Source of the DNA: Hoplostethus atlanticus
Lineage: Eukaryota; Chordata; Actinopteri; Trachichthyiformes; Trachichthyidae
Direction: 5' to 3'
Assembly (NCBI GenBank): GCA_034670405.1
Contig: JAXDDX010000018.1
Span: forward strand, 372,501-436,500
DNA: 64,000 bases
Part shown: piece after piece, positions 1 to 12,165 of the stretch
Numbering within the stretch: position 1 is the first letter of the stretch
Layout of the letters: each line of letters begins with the position of its first letter
Translations under genes and position numbers: made by a program
Notes under the pieces: model-generated
The model's database searches: none
Told to the model about the DNA's origin: nothing
Seen by the model: only the letters and a program-made list of their open reading frames with translations

Positions 1-126
1 GAGTGTACAGGGAAGCATTATGGCATCTACCATGTCAGCTTGCACACACTGCCGGAAGACAATTTGAAACTAGAGAGAATAAATGAATCTGGCGAGTTCA
101 TTTAAGATTTAACTGAGTTTATTTAT

Positions 127-142
127 AAAATCATCAAATCAC
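127..142. repeat. Left target-site duplication of the LINE insertion
   Basis: The 16 bases AAAATCATCAAATCAC are repeated exactly at 1450-1465, immediately after the LINE A-rich tail. This marks both ends of one target-primed reverse-transcription insertion. Confidence 0.85.
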
Positions 143-1449
143 TAAATTACTAGATAAACTAAGAATACTTAGATGGTGCGCCTATGACCCAGATTTTAAG
201 CCTAATCAATTGGACTCTAGACTTAAAAACTGGATAGCCAAAGGAATAACAACATTTTACTCAATAACAGATAAGGGACAATTAAAGGATTTCCAAACTT
301 TAAAAGAAAAATATGCTCTGGAAAAACAAGACTTTTATAGGTATCTACAATTACGTCATTATTTTGACCAAGTTATTAAAGAATACCCACTAGATATGGA
401 TGACCCAGTGCTGAAAGAAATTTTAGGAGCCTATCTATCAAAGTTAAACAGAGGTATTATATCTAGACTGTATAAGGGCTTCATGACAAAAAAATCTCAT
501 TCCCAGAGTATGTTAAAAATAAATGGGAAAATGAAGGTAACTTGGAGATTTCGAAGGAGGAATGGTACAACTATTGCATCTTTCAATGGAAATGCACCAA
601 TTCGCATACATGGAGAGAATTTGGATGGAAGTGTCTAATTAGATTTTTTATTACCCCAAAGCAGAAAGCACACTTTACAGGAGAGGATTCAAGGTGCTGG
701 AGACTGTGTGGGAGCCGGGATGCAAATCACTGGCATATATTCTGGGAATGTCCAGTACTAAGACATTTCTGGTTAGAGATACACAAAACATTGGAAGGCA
801 TATTTAATGTGAAAATACCTTTCCAGTTCTGCATTCTTATTTTAGGGAAAGCTGACTTTCACCGAGGGCACTTGGCGTTCTGATATCTGTTTGGCGTACA
901 GAAAACCTGTCACTAGGCGCTGGCTGCTTCCTGACTCCCCCACAATAGAGGAATGGATAGATATAGTTAATGAAGTATACATAATGGAAAAAATTACTTT
1001 TTCACTCCGCCTACAAATGAACAGATTTATTAAGTTATGGTCAAAATGGGTCTCTTATGTACAACAGTCACGGCCAGACTTTGTGGAGTTAACAAATTGA
1101 TAGATTTTGCTTTTGTTGTGGTGTTTTTTTGTGATCTTTTATAATCTGATACACAGCTCTACTGTCTAAGGAAAAGGTGGCTTGGTCTCCTAACCAATCT
1201 AGATAACTTATTGGATTGTCTCCCAACATACCAATGTATATTTCTGCTACATCCCTTTTTTCAGAATGTAAATAGTTATTAAAATTTTATAGGATGCATA
1301 TTGTTTAAGAAAAAGGATAATGAGAAGGGAAGGGTATCAAGTCATGCTGTGCATTTGTTGTATATTTGATACTCTCTGTAACTGCAAGGGAAAGCAACTC
1401 TGTAATGTTCTCAACTATCCTATAAATAAAGAATTGGAAAAAAAATAAA
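143..1449 (+). mobile_element. 5'-truncated L1/Tx1-like LINE (ORF2 C-terminal end, degenerate)
   Basis: This is a retrotransposon remnant covering the C-terminal part of a LINE ORF2. Frame one (210-638) contains DFYRYLQLRHY, typical of the region after the reverse transcriptase in L1-clade elements. After a frameshift, frame two (542-883) contains CWRLCGSRDANHWHIFWECP, a Cys/His motif of the zf-RVT type near the ORF2 C terminus. A third short frame (891-1100) continues the tail. An AATAAA signal at 1425-1430 and an A-rich tail end the copy. A 16-bp direct repeat, AAAATCATCAAATCAC, flanks it at 127-142 and 1450-1465 and is read as the target-site duplication. The frameshifts mean it is dead. 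It lies in the last intron of the bco2-like gene in the same orientation. The exact LINE family is not determined. Confidence 0.88.
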
Positions 1450-1465
1450 AAAATCATCAAATCAC
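1450..1465. repeat. Right target-site duplication of the LINE insertion
   Basis: This is the exact copy of 127-142. Its first A residues merge with the LINE poly(A) tail, so the boundary is uncertain by a few bases. Confidence 0.85.
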
Positions 1466-1734
1466 AATCATCATCCTTTTTCAGAACTTTTCAGTAAGCA
1501 GTGAGGAACATTCATAGGTAACGCCTGTTAGTTCATGTCTGCCTAGTTGACAGTGATGCTACAGTTGGATTTTAAATGACCACACTGAACATGCTCTAGA
1601 TCAGCCTCTGGAAACCCACCAAGTCAAAACGTTTCTAAAACAAAACGAGTATAAAGGTGCAAGTATATGCAATACCAGCAACATACTAATGCATTCCTGC
1701 CGTAGTGTTAATGGATGTGACCTCTTCTCTCCAG

Positions 1735-1851
1735 GATAAAGGCACATTTCTCCTGGTCTTGGATGCCAAGACATACGAAGAGCTGGGAAGAGCCAACGTG
1801 CCTGTCAACATGGCCTACAGCTTCCATGGAACCTTCGACCCCTCCGCCTGA
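1735..1851 (+). CDS. bco2: Terminal coding exon of a beta-carotene oxygenase 2-like gene (partial, 3' end only)
   Basis: The gene encodes an iron-dependent carotenoid cleavage dioxygenase; BCO2 performs 9',10' eccentric cleavage of carotenoids at mitochondria. Only the last exon is in the window. It follows a CTTCTCTCCAG acceptor (AG at 1733-1734) and reads 38 codons to TGA at 1849-1851. The peptide contains FLLVLDAKTYEELGRA and then VPVNMAYSFHGTF, the conserved C-terminal strand of the family. The His at 1825-1827 lies in the FHG(T/L)F motif and corresponds to the fourth iron ligand of this family (His527 in RPE65). ELGRA-VPV-FHGTF fits BCO2 better than BCO1 or RPE65, which is a family-level judgement from memory. 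Upstream exons lie left of the window, and the previous intron carries a LINE. Confidence 0.85.
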   Translation, partial: DKGTFLLVLDAKTYEELGRANVPVNMAYSFHGTFDPSA

Positions 1852-2165
1852 ATCAGGGATTTCTGTTCCAAACCACGAAGTGACCACAAAGACCAGGAAG
1901 TGACCACAAAGACCAGGAAGTGAAGGATGTCGTGTTCAGTGTTTCTCATATAGCACCAGTATCCCTGATGGTACTCCGTTATTGCACTTTTGCACACCTT
2001 ATTGCAGCAGTTTTGCATCTGGTGACTTCAGTGGGTCGATGTGTCACTGACTGAATGTTGTAGTAATAGCTATTTACTCTTTAAATTTGGTACTTAACCA
2101 CTATAATTGTCTGCTTAAAGATATTACACACAGTATAATTAGGAATTAAATTCTTTGTATATCCA
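1852..2165 (+). other. bco2: Probable 3' UTR of the bco2-like gene
   Basis: The sequence follows the TGA stop. It contains an exact 20-bp tandem duplication at 1881-1920 and a possible ATTAAA polyadenylation signal at 2145-2150. The true cleavage site cannot be seen, and a SINE begins a short distance downstream. Confidence 0.5.
1881..1920. repeat. Exact 20-bp tandem duplication in the bco2 3' UTR
   Basis: The unit TGACCACAAAGACCAGGAAG occurs twice without a mismatch, then restarts with TGA. No mismatch suggests a recent slippage or duplication event. Confidence 0.9.
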
Positions 2166-2189
2166 TCTTAGACCCCCCATGTATGCAGA

Positions 2190-2340
2190 GAGAGCAAGAT
2201 CAGACAGAGCTCCTGGAGCAGGTAGGGGTTCAGTGTCTTCCTCAAGGAAACATCGACTAGAGTGGATACATCAGCTATTATAGGCATGAAGCCTGGCATG
2301 TTCTGGTTGCAGGATGGTCTCTCTAACTACCAGGCCACTC
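2190..2340 (-). mobile_element. tRNA-derived SINE copy (family A)
   Basis: Read on the minus strand, this starts with GTGGCCTGGTAGTTAGAGAG, an A-box-like pol III promoter segment. It ends with a tail containing GAACCCCTACCTGCTCC. The copy at 4580-4692 shares both the head and the tail, which supports one dispersed family. The B box is degenerate. Boundaries are approximate. Confidence 0.6.
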
Positions 2341-2359
2341 AAATACCAACTGGAAGCCT

Positions 2360-2790
2360 TAGCTATGATTCAGTCCTGAATTTAAACACAATTTTCTACT
2401 ACTTACTACTTTTACATGTATGTGTTTAATGACAAAGTTTGTATCTTTTTTACCTGAGTGCATTTAGAAAATAATTTTTTGTCTGATCATGAGTGCGCAG
2501 AGGGCATTTTAATTACTTGTTTGTTTACATTACATTATTTACACTATAATGTGTTTGTGCTTGTGCCAATTTTGTATTATATTCACAATACATTTCACAT
2601 GAACATTATATACACAGAACTGTTGATTTACACTATGTATACATTGTATATTAAAGATCTACAGTCTATATTTTCTTGTGAAATGTCAATATTAAAGTGC
2701 AATATCCCACAGATGAGGTGACTGACACGGTGCTGCATGGTTATGTATGGACTGAGCTAATGAATGGGCTGTTCCGCCTCAAACTAGATA
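2360..2790. other. AT-rich intergenic sequence
   Basis: This stretch is AT-rich with only short chance reading frames. No splice signals, repeats or motifs were recognised. Confidence 0.5.
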
Positions 2791-3015
2791 TCAAATCACA
2801 TTTATTTGTATAGCCGTTCCAGTCTCTAAGGGCTTCACATTACCCAAAGTGTGAAAACAATAAATGGTTAGTACACGACATCCCCCAGCCTTGGACCCTC
2901 ACAGAGGACAAGGAAAAACTCCCACAAAACCTTTTAGGAAAAACTGGGAGAAACCTCGGGAGGGGCTACTCAGAGAGGGATCCCCCTACCAGGACGGTCG
3001 GGCATGCAATAGATG
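2790..3015. repeat. Dispersed teleost repeat fragment
   Basis: The sequence contains ACAAGGAAAAACTCCCA, GGGAGAAACCTCGGGAG, GGGATCCCCCTACCAGGACGG and GCAATAGATGCCG in that order. I recognise this series from a very common interspersed repeat of fish genomes. Its class cannot be assigned here. Confidence 0.55.
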
Positions 3016-4260
3016 CCGAGTTTGAGCAAGCAGCGTATACAGAGTGCATTAAAGTTTATTTGGATGGGACACTGCCCAGCTGCAGCCTGGGAGCAGATGG
3101 GAGACACCCATACACACATGACCAGCGTCAGTGGATATATGAAGTCTCAGCATATACTTGCTTGCTTTTTCTCACAAGTCTCACAAGTGTTTATTGTCCT
3201 TCCCTTGTCTATCAATCTCCTCCACTCCAAATCCCTGTCTGTTTTCTTGCCTTGAGGATTGAGACATTTTCTCAAACAATCATCTGAGTCTAATCTTTTC
3301 TCCGCGGTCTAGGCAAAAAATAAAAAAGGGGAAGAAAATCTGATTTCGCACAGTTTCTTTCTGTGGCTAAATGGTTTGATCTGTGTCACAAAAACTGTCA
3401 CCGTGCAATTTCAATACTCACAGCAAAACATCAGTGCATTTTCCTAATGTTAAGTGTCCGAGGACAACTTACCATGTGTTTTAGTTGTAGTAGGCCTAGA
3501 TATGAGCTAACCTACTCGGTTGCACTGCGGTAGTTCCTAAAGGCTTATAAATGGATGCAAATGTGTCCTCATATCATTTAATGGCCGGGTGGTTTTATGA
3601 AAGAGTAGCCTGTCCTTTTCAACACAGCAGCCTTTCACAATAATTTACCAGAATAATGCACATGTGGAAATCACTAAATAAATACTTTCAGTAAATGGTG
3701 CCATAGTTACATTGAAATTGTAACATGTATAAAAGGCACAGGGTAAAAAGCACATACATGCATATTTTACTCCTTAAAAAGAGTATGATCACAGTCTGTA
3801 TCAATAGTATTTAGCGAATTATTAACCACAAGGTATCAATATTAGCATTAGCAAGCTATGGAAATAAAAGATGTGCTGCAGTCAAACAGAGCATGCTCTC
3901 TAAATTGGGGTTGAAACAATGTGATCAGTGTGCATGTGTGATTATTGTAGACCAGGAGACTGGCTCTGCTGCAGGACAGCGGTAGCTAGCATGAAAAAGT
4001 TGATTGCTTTAAAATCCTTAGTGCAGGGCTGAACATTGGCTTTGGATGAGTTATTTGAATTTCTGGATTTTTGTGGCTTTTGGCAGAAGCAACCATCTCA
4101 CTTAAAACATTGTTTTTCTTTCATTAACTGTGTATCCAGTCAGGTTGGTGCTTGCCTTACCAGGAGATAATTATAAACCGAATAGCTGAGCCACCTCATA
4201 ACATCTGACTCAAAGCTGAGCGCCTGCAATTTGGATTTCCTGTAAGTAATTCACCCACCA
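3016..4260. other. Intergenic sequence, nothing recognised
   Basis: Two overlapping short frames at 3013-3287 show no family motif. No RNA gene or repeat was identified. Confidence 0.4.
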
Positions 4261-4261
4261 T

Positions 4262-4276
4262 CCACTAGAGGGCAGC
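4262..4276 (+). promoter_or_regulatory. CTCF-like motif
   Basis: CCACTAGAGGGCAGC matches the core CTCF consensus CCASYAGRKGGCRS at every position, in forward orientation. Occupancy cannot be judged from sequence. Confidence 0.5.
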
Positions 4277-4579
4277 ACCTGATGGCTACATTCAGCCACA
4301 TGGAGCTACATTGAGTCTATACTACCTCACCAGGATCTGTTACTAATTACAAAAAATAGGAAAAAACGGTGACATTAGCAGTACAGTTGCAACAATTCTC
4401 AATCAACAGTTTTCTTCGACGGCTATATTGCACTTATTGAGCTGCTGAAGGGGAAATTCACATGGAGACAGGAATCAAGCACTCAGCCGTCATACTACTC
4501 ACTGTAAATAAGAAAGTGGATGCTAACATATCCCTCTGAGGCACATACAAATGTTTGTATTTCAACAAAGGGGCCAGGC

Positions 4580-4692
4580 AGGGGCAGTGTGGAGGAGGTA
4601 GGGGTTCAACACGGGCACACTCGGCTGTTGGAGGGATCAAACCTGTGACCTTCTGATTACAGGACAGTCTCTGTAACCACCAGCCCACGCTG
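4580..4692 (-). mobile_element. tRNA-derived SINE copy (family A)
   Basis: On the minus strand, GGCAGCGTGGGCTGGTGGTT gives an A-box-like head and CAGGTTTGATCCC is a good B box. The tail GAACCCCTACCTCCTCC matches the copy at 2190-2340. A 76-codon frame across it is a by-product of the SINE. Confidence 0.7.
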
Positions 4693-4780
4693 CCGCCTCA
4701 AACAACACTGGATACACTGGAGGAGGTGGGAATTGAACCTCAGACCTTTAACTTGCAAGTCTGTGACCTTCCGCATTTAC
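4693..4780 (-). mobile_element. Second tRNA-like SINE fragment
   Basis: On the minus strand GAGGTTCAATTCCCACC is a B-box-like element, preceded by GTCACAGACTTGCAAG. It abuts the family A SINE and may be a tandem or nested insertion. Confidence 0.45.
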
Positions 4781-5453
4781 AAAACACTTGAGACGGTGTT
4801 CCTCCTTTGGAAAAACAGACAAGGAAAAAGACAATATGCAAGGCAAAGATGAGTTCATGTAGTTAAAGGATGGATTTAAGTTGGCGCTGAACCTGAATGG
4901 AAAGAAATGGAGAAAGAGGAGGAAAAAAATGAAATGAACCCATGAAAAAAGATTTAGAATTGGATGGAAATCGTAACAATGAATTAAAGCAGAAAATTAA
5001 CCACAGCTTCATGTCACTTTTAGGCTGTGCTACGTGTGTGGCCACAGGGCAGATGTACATTTCCATAGAGGAGTGAAAAGAGGGAATAATACTCTCTATG
5101 TTTCTGACAGCTGGTAAAAGCTCCAGGACCCAACCACTTAAAAAGCTCCAAATCTAACTGTTCATACTGAGTGTCTTTTTTTCTTGCTGATTTACAAGTT
5201 TTAGGAGTGTTTTTCAGACTGTTGGTGGTTATATATAAGTATATTAATATGGTAGATGGTATATGATGTTAGAGCAAAGGTGATTTATAAAACCAAAAGG
5301 ATTTTAAGAACAATGTGTGATCATACACTGGCACAAAATAATATGTAAACACACATTGTCCTATCTATTAGCCAAGCGGGGAAAAGGGGTGTGGCATCTG
5401 ACTTGTCGCCCTAAAGGTCCAAATGGATGAAGTAATTGACGTGTGTCATTTGA

Positions 5454-5595
5454 CACTCCTAATTCCCAGAACATTTCTGTCATGATGCTGAACTTTAAAG
5501 GAGTACCTGGTGATTCACAACAGGCACTCCTAATTTACAGAACATCTTTGTCATGATGCTGAATTTTAAAGGAGTACCTGGTGATTCACAACACA
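5454..5595. repeat. 71-bp tandem duplication
   Basis: Two adjacent units begin CACTCCTAATT (5454 and 5525) and end GGTGATTCACAAC. They differ at only a few positions, mostly in the first third. No coding content was seen. Confidence 0.9.
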
Positions 5596-5599
5596 TGAA

Positions 5600-6937
5600 G
5601 CATTCGCATCATCACTGGCTTCTTTTCTATAGGGTGTGCAATATACCCACATAATGTCTATTACCAACTAAACAGATGTGACACGAAAAAAAGACAAAAT
5701 AAATCTGTCTAAAAATATTGAAAAGCAATTGACATGATTTCACAATGATCCTCTTGCATTCAAGATAGTTAATTGAATAAGCATCCACCAGCCTCTTCCT
5801 GGGCTAACAGATAGCTTCCTTCTAGCAAGCAATCCCTGTTATCACTCAAAATAACATTCTTTCCCAGCCACATAAGACAAATCTTGGTACAAGGGTAAGA
5901 CCAGTACTTTTTAATTCATACTGACTATTTTATTCACTGTGCTGTCACTCAACTCAATTTGGTAAGCTAGCAATGCACATGTACCAGCAATTAACTCCTC
6001 GCTAGCTGGAAGATTCGCTAGCTTATGGAGTTGCTGCAGGTAAGCTAGCTGTTAGCCATTCAATAAAGTAAAGCATGGAAAGTAGGTAGTGGGTAGCATC
6101 TGCAGTTCAGCTAGCTACTTTGGCAGTAAGAGCACCATTGTAAAATAATGTAAAATAGGTGATTTAACCCTTTAAATACGTGGGTATTATGCATGCGTGG
6201 CAGCTGCCAATTTTATTCAGCTAAGAAAGCAGTATGCTCGATAGTCTAATACAGTGAGCTACATTAGACTCGAGAATCAATACAGTCAGGGTTAGAATGA
6301 GGTCTTGAGTGGGTGCCTTGCCGACCTCGTTGCCATTTGGCACTGCGGCTGTGGTGAGGCATGGCTGGAGAATACAGCACCATAGTGGAATGTGGAATCA
6401 AAGTGAAAAGTGACAAATGAAAAGCAATGAAGCACAAATAATGTTATTATAAGTATATTGATCATGCCTACCTATACTTAAAATCGTTCATAGAGCTGCT
6501 GTTGGATGACACGGTCAGTTATTTTAGTTCGGTTTTAACTTGTATCTAGATAAAAGATGTACTTTTGAAGAAAAATGGTTTGCATGAATGCTTTTTTATT
6601 ATTATACAAAAATATGACTTCTCGGGGGAAAAAACCCTTTTGAGATTGAGGTCAATATACATTTTAAAATTAAACACTAAATAATATTAAAACATGAGAT
6701 TCACATGATAACTATAAGGAATCCTATTTCCTATTTCCATGCCAATCTGTTTTGTGTTTAGTTAGTCAGTACAGTAGGTCGTGGTTGTTTTGTGTGTGCA
6801 TGTGCGTGTATGTGAACATCTTTTCCATTTTGAATCAAGAACATAGTTTGACCTCAAAGTACAGTGTGTGTTATGTCTGTATGCATGTAGGTGTGTTCCC
6901 CTGACATGTCTGCATATTGTGCAGGTATGCGTAGACT
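5600..6937. other. Intergenic sequence, nothing recognised
   Basis: The sequence is AT-rich with repeated GCTAGC-containing words around 5965-6110, but has no clear periodicity. No gene or transposon motif was found. Confidence 0.4.
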
Positions 6938-6980
6938 CACACACTCACACAGACACACACAGACACACACACACACACAC
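6938..6980. repeat. (CA)n-rich microsatellite
   Basis: Imperfect CA repeats are interrupted by AGACAC units. Confidence 0.9.
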
Positions 6981-6989
6981 AGCTCCACA

Positions 6990-9900
6990 CACTAAATCCG
7001 TGCTGCAGTCTTTTCAATACATGTAGCCTGATTCACTTTAACCCATAAAACATGTCTGACATATTAATCAGGTCTGCATGTGGGGGTAGCTCTACTATTC
7101 TATTGCTTCTGGGGGAGGGCTCTCATTGGGCCATCTTACGCATCCTAGTGGCCAATAAGAGAAGGCTGAATCTCTCCTCTCCTAGCAACAAGACTCCTTT
7201 TCTCTAAGCGGTGCAGTGAGCAAACTGACACCCATAATATTACAATATGAATAACGGCAACTTAACAGCTTTGCAACAGGAGCAAGGAAGTTTATTTGTT
7301 CCTGCGTCCCCACTAGATGGTCTCTCTGTCTTGTTTTCTCTCTTTGCCTCCTTCTCTCTCCATCTTGGCTGCTGCTCTGCCTCAGAGTGCATTCAGGCGG
7401 CTCCTGTCCTACCATCTTAAAGGAGCAGCCCTGCATATTTAATTTTTTTCCCTGTTCAGGGGAATTGTGGGTAATGGTCTGTACTCGTTGACCTCACAGT
7501 GCTGAGCGGCGGGGCCTCTCTCAGGAGGCACAAGGAATACTTTGGCACAGGACTATCACTTCCCTGAGATACAACCAACCCTCTCCAGTATGAGCTTCTC
7601 TTTCTGTGCAAATGTTCCATTCACAGCTCGGCCGGCTCGTCTTTTAGACACATAACATCACTTTCAACAACTGTAATAAAAAGTAGACTGAGTATTTTGA
7701 GATCCTCTCTTCCAAAATACATATTTTTTGACAAAACCAGATGAGAGGCATTACTTTGGAAATGGATTATCCGGGAAAATAAGGAAATTTAGCTCGACAA
7801 AAGAGGTTTACCGCAATGCTAAGTGACGACTTGGCCGAGGCTGTTGCACAGCACCTGTTGCCAGGCTACAGCAATGCACGTGAACATAACTGTCTGACCA
7901 CTGACCCTGACTGCATTCCTGTCTTTGCCCCTCTGGGAGTTGGAGAGAGCAGAACACATGTTGGATGTCTGTACGTCGGCTTCAGCGAACCAGGAACGCG
8001 CCATATTTTTTGGGTTATTGTAGAGCTTGTATGTTGTCCAAAGTCTGATGTATCAAACCAAATCGTTTTCTATGGTGTCTCCACATGCGCTGTTAAGCTT
8101 CACCCTATGAGCTGCCAAACAAACCACTGGCAGTTAGTACCGTCATCCTATGCCCTGCATGATTCTGATTGATTGATTGATTGATGGATTTCTCCAAACT
8201 GGTGCAGGAAGCCACGAGGTAGCGGACAGAAGCACAAACTGCTTATACTGCTGCTTCTGTTACCTATAACCAAAATGCCTCCTCTCAGACTCTCCCAGTC
8301 ACATGGAAATGTGAAATTTGACATGTGGCAATTGTAGGAACAATCAGACCTTACACTCGGTAGACTTCTCAAATTTAGCAGAACAATATCTCATGACCAT
8401 TATAGGTCAATCGGGGTAGCATGCAGAAAGAGTCTGGCAGGTTGGGAAGCAGATAACTAAGTGTCCATATGACCTCCTGTCCTTTCCAGCGTCTTCCGTC
8501 CAGTCTCTGTATTGTCTCACTGCAGGAACAAAAGCCCCTCCAAAGCTCATTTAGTCCAGTTTCAATGAGGGGAGACAAGGAAAAAGCATTCTCTCTTTGA
8601 AGTGTGTTCCCTCCATCCTCCCCCGGCCCCACCTCCTGTCCAGTAGATCAGACCGTTACAGTACAAGCTGCTCCACACACAGCCACCGTTCAACCTTAGC
8701 TGACCCTTGCTCCCGTCAGACCCGCCCTCCTCTGGAGGAATGCTGCTGATGGTAGTTTTTAATATTCCATGGCCCTGTGTGCCCTCAAATTTGGCGGTGC
8801 GGCGTTAACGTGAGCTGACACCACAGATTAGCCACAGACATCAGGAATGCCGCGGCCTTTTTGTGCCACGTGGACTTCGGCCAAAAGAGCCTTTGGTAGG
8901 AAGGGCCACGGGAGACCCAGGGAAAACAGGTCCATGAAGGAAGAGATGGACACGGCACAGTGTAGCCATCTTACAGTGAGGTAGCCAGGACGCCGCAGCG
9001 AGCTCCAGAAGTATGTGGACAGTGACACATTTTAGGCATCAAGGTTAAAGTACAGAAATTTATTTGGAGGGTAAATTTGGACAGATTAGTATTTGATAGT
9101 TATATTTTATAGGTTCAAGACAAATGATTGATATCTATGTAGAATGAAAATGCCTTTAGATTAAAGCTGTCTGTACTTCAGCCTCAAAGCCATTATATCA
9201 TTTCAAAGTGAACTACAGACCTAAAATATATAAAAAAAAGCTCTAAAGCATCTAAAGCACAGACACATTTTGCTGGTGGTCAAGGTTGCTATGACAACTC
9301 TCATGATGACTCCTCTGCATAGTGTGTGTGTGGCTGTACCCGCTTCACATTCTCTAATTTCAAAAAAGAACAAATGTTCAAATAAAGGGATGAATAAACA
9401 CCTAACCTCTTTAAGAGATTAGTTTGATCATTTTTCTTGGCAGGACTAAGACGTGAGCACCGCTTGGACACAGAATTGAAACAACGGTTTTCTCTTGCTC
9501 TGCTTTTTCACCGATATCAACTCCTGGCAAGACCACAGTTAAGAGAGCAGAAAAGTGTGGAGGCTGGAGAAGAGATCCCGGGTGAACACCTTCAATTTTA
9601 TCTGACTTGATGCAGGGAGGATAGTCATGGTGTCCATTTTAGCACATCGTCTTCCTCAGACCTGCAATCAGACTTAACAGCGTAATGCATTTGTGTTACT
9701 GCAAACTGTGTGCAGTCTACACAAGGATCCCTGTAGGTCAACGTGGTTATCCTTTATAGAATTACAGCATTACTTACATGTTTTCATCAAGAAAACCTCA
9801 CAGAGAGCCAGTAAAAAAAATGGGAAAAATCCAACGTATATATGACACGCAACGCAATGCATCTGCGGAATGATCCAAAGCTTTGGCAGAGTTGTTGTGA

Positions 9901-12160
9901 CAGACAGTGTGAGACCCTGTGAAACAGCTTGAGGCCTTAATCAAACACATGCTATTTGTGCATGCTATTGCACGCTCATCGGATGGTGCAATAAGCTACA
10001 GCTCTATACAATAGGTAATACATTCCCAAGAAGAGGCACACATGAGGTTCGCCCTGTGTCTTTCATTTTTAAATGAACTCATTTGAAGTCTGTATTGTCA
10101 CAACAACAGCATTCTGTTTTCAATTAGACATATTTTAACTTATTGTAACTACATTTAACTAAACTGCCACATTGTTGTCTGCTGTGTGGATGAAATGCAT
10201 ACATGAGAGTCTACAGAGCTGCTTTTGAATGAATTTTCAAAAGGGTAACCCAAGCCCTGACCGAAAATTAGGCCCGGTTGAAGCTGCTGGAGTAGCTTAG
10301 TCTGACTGAAGTGGTCGTAGGTTGTTTCACTGGGAGTGCTGCTCAGTCAGTGCTCACTATATCACTTGCTGTTATTATGGAGCACTTGTACAGTAACTAC
10401 AATTATAACTAAAACTACCCTACTAAAATATAGGCCCTCGGGTAAACTGTTGCGGCAAACCTCTGATGTTGTTGCTGCATCAAGTTGAATGTTTTCAAAC
10501 AAATCTGTTTTGTGGCAAACTTGTGGTTTCCTTCTGGCGCATAGCTGTGGCAAACTTCTTCTAAACATCTTGCATCTTCTGGTTTCTACTGTTTTCCACA
10601 GGTTTGCTGCAGATTTGATTGTTTTTAGTTTTCTGTAAAGTCATTTTTTTTTTTTTTAACACATTTTGGTAAAAAACAAATAGTCTACCACACAGTTTAT
10701 ACAGCTCTGCAATGTTGATTATTATCATAGGTTAGTAAAATGAAAATGCATAAAGTAGAAAGGCTGCTGAATTTATTGGTCTATTAATAGACAACTGAAA
10801 AAATCAAAAAGACATTTATCTCAGAAATAACAAAACCACAATTTGATCATGAAATCATCAAAGAATCACCATGATCATCCCACCAAATATGGACACATGA
10901 ATGAAGTTAATGTGAATTCGTTCCTGTTCCACTCAACAGTTAATTTACAGAGTTGCTGAATGCTGCAGGCAGTAAACACAAATTGAAACCAAAGGGAAAA
11001 AAACAATGAATTGATTAATCTGATTTATTATTTGTTCAGCTGAATTGAATTGTCCTAAAAGCAATATTTTAAAAACTCTGAGGTCAGTTTATGTGTTTTT
11101 TCCCCCCCAATAAAACATGTTAGGAGTTATGAAAACTAAACTATAGGGGGGCTCATCGCTATAGTGAATGCAAGGCAACAGCTCAGTGGCAGTAACTGAT
11201 TACACAATATGAAGAGGTGGCACCACAAAACAAAGAGCAACCGTTCACATAGCAACATGATAAACAAATCAGTGGAAGTCCAGTCATTTCCTATAGAGCT
11301 GAGCAACCAGTGAAACTCGGCCGATGTGTGAACGGTCAACAAGCTTGCCGGCCAAGAAAGGTTGGCCGCTGCCAAACTTTTCACGGTCACCGCCCATCAA
11401 GAGCCAATCAGATTTCCGCACTTCCTTGTTTCCTTACCAATGTGATTTTGTTTGCAAGTGCAAAATGGACAAGAAATTGATTACAGCCATTCAGAGCTTC
11501 CCAGTTCTCTACGATGTTTTTGGAAAGACTGCAGAAATAAACATCTAAAAAACGATGCTTGGAGAACGGTCACATGCATCGTTGGGGTCGATGGTAAGCT
11601 CTGAAGTAATTTTATTTAGTTTATTTTTGATTAATGCTACCTATTGTCTTTCATTGTATGAAAGACAATACCAAAGCATTAAACACAAATTGTCTGTTAA
11701 AAACATTGGAGCTGCCTGAGACAACGCTATAGAGAACCTCAACTGGTCAGAATAGAGATCTACCAAATTGCTTGCAGGGTCAATTCCCTGTAAGTGATAA
11801 GATTTGATTGCAGTCAAATAAACTTCAGCACACTTACTGGGATCATCTTGCACTTTTCCTGAAATTGCTAGCATATAACTTTACATACATCTTATCCTTA
11901 CAAATAAGTTTCCAGCGCAGCAACTCAAGCTTGCCAAGATATGTCAATTAAGGTGCCCATGAGTATAGGTTGTGCAAGCTAGTTATTTTGGGCTGTTTTG
12001 AATACAAAGTTCTCCAAGGCTCCTCAGACTACCTGATGGTTAAGTACATCACTTATCTCATTTATTTAATATCACTTAACTAGATATCTTTTCTTTTAAT
12101 TTCATGGGATGTTTATTTCCTAGGAGAACACTGAGCCTGCATAAGACCTTTTCACACGCA
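6990..12160. other. Long noncoding stretch with a few GC-richer islands
   Basis: About 5 kb without a recognisable gene. GC-richer patches at 7080-7650 and 8700-9030 resemble conserved noncoding or promoter-like sequence. The 118-codon frame at 7816-8172 has no family motif. A short GATT repeat lies near 8166-8186. One X-box-like site is listed separately. Confidence 0.4.
9285..9298. promoter_or_regulatory. RFX X-box-like half-palindrome
   Basis: GTTGCTATGACAAC resembles the RFX X-box GTTGCCATGGTAAC, with a few substitutions in the central half sites. Confidence 0.35.
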
Positions 12161-12165
12161 ATTTG

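Noticed and set aside
4315-4330. Partial let-7-like complement TACTACCTCA
   Set aside because: Only the seed region matches; the 3' half and any hairpin are absent.
7816-8172. 118-codon plus-strand frame, possible small protein
   Set aside because: No recognisable domain, no splice context, and an opposing frame of similar quality.
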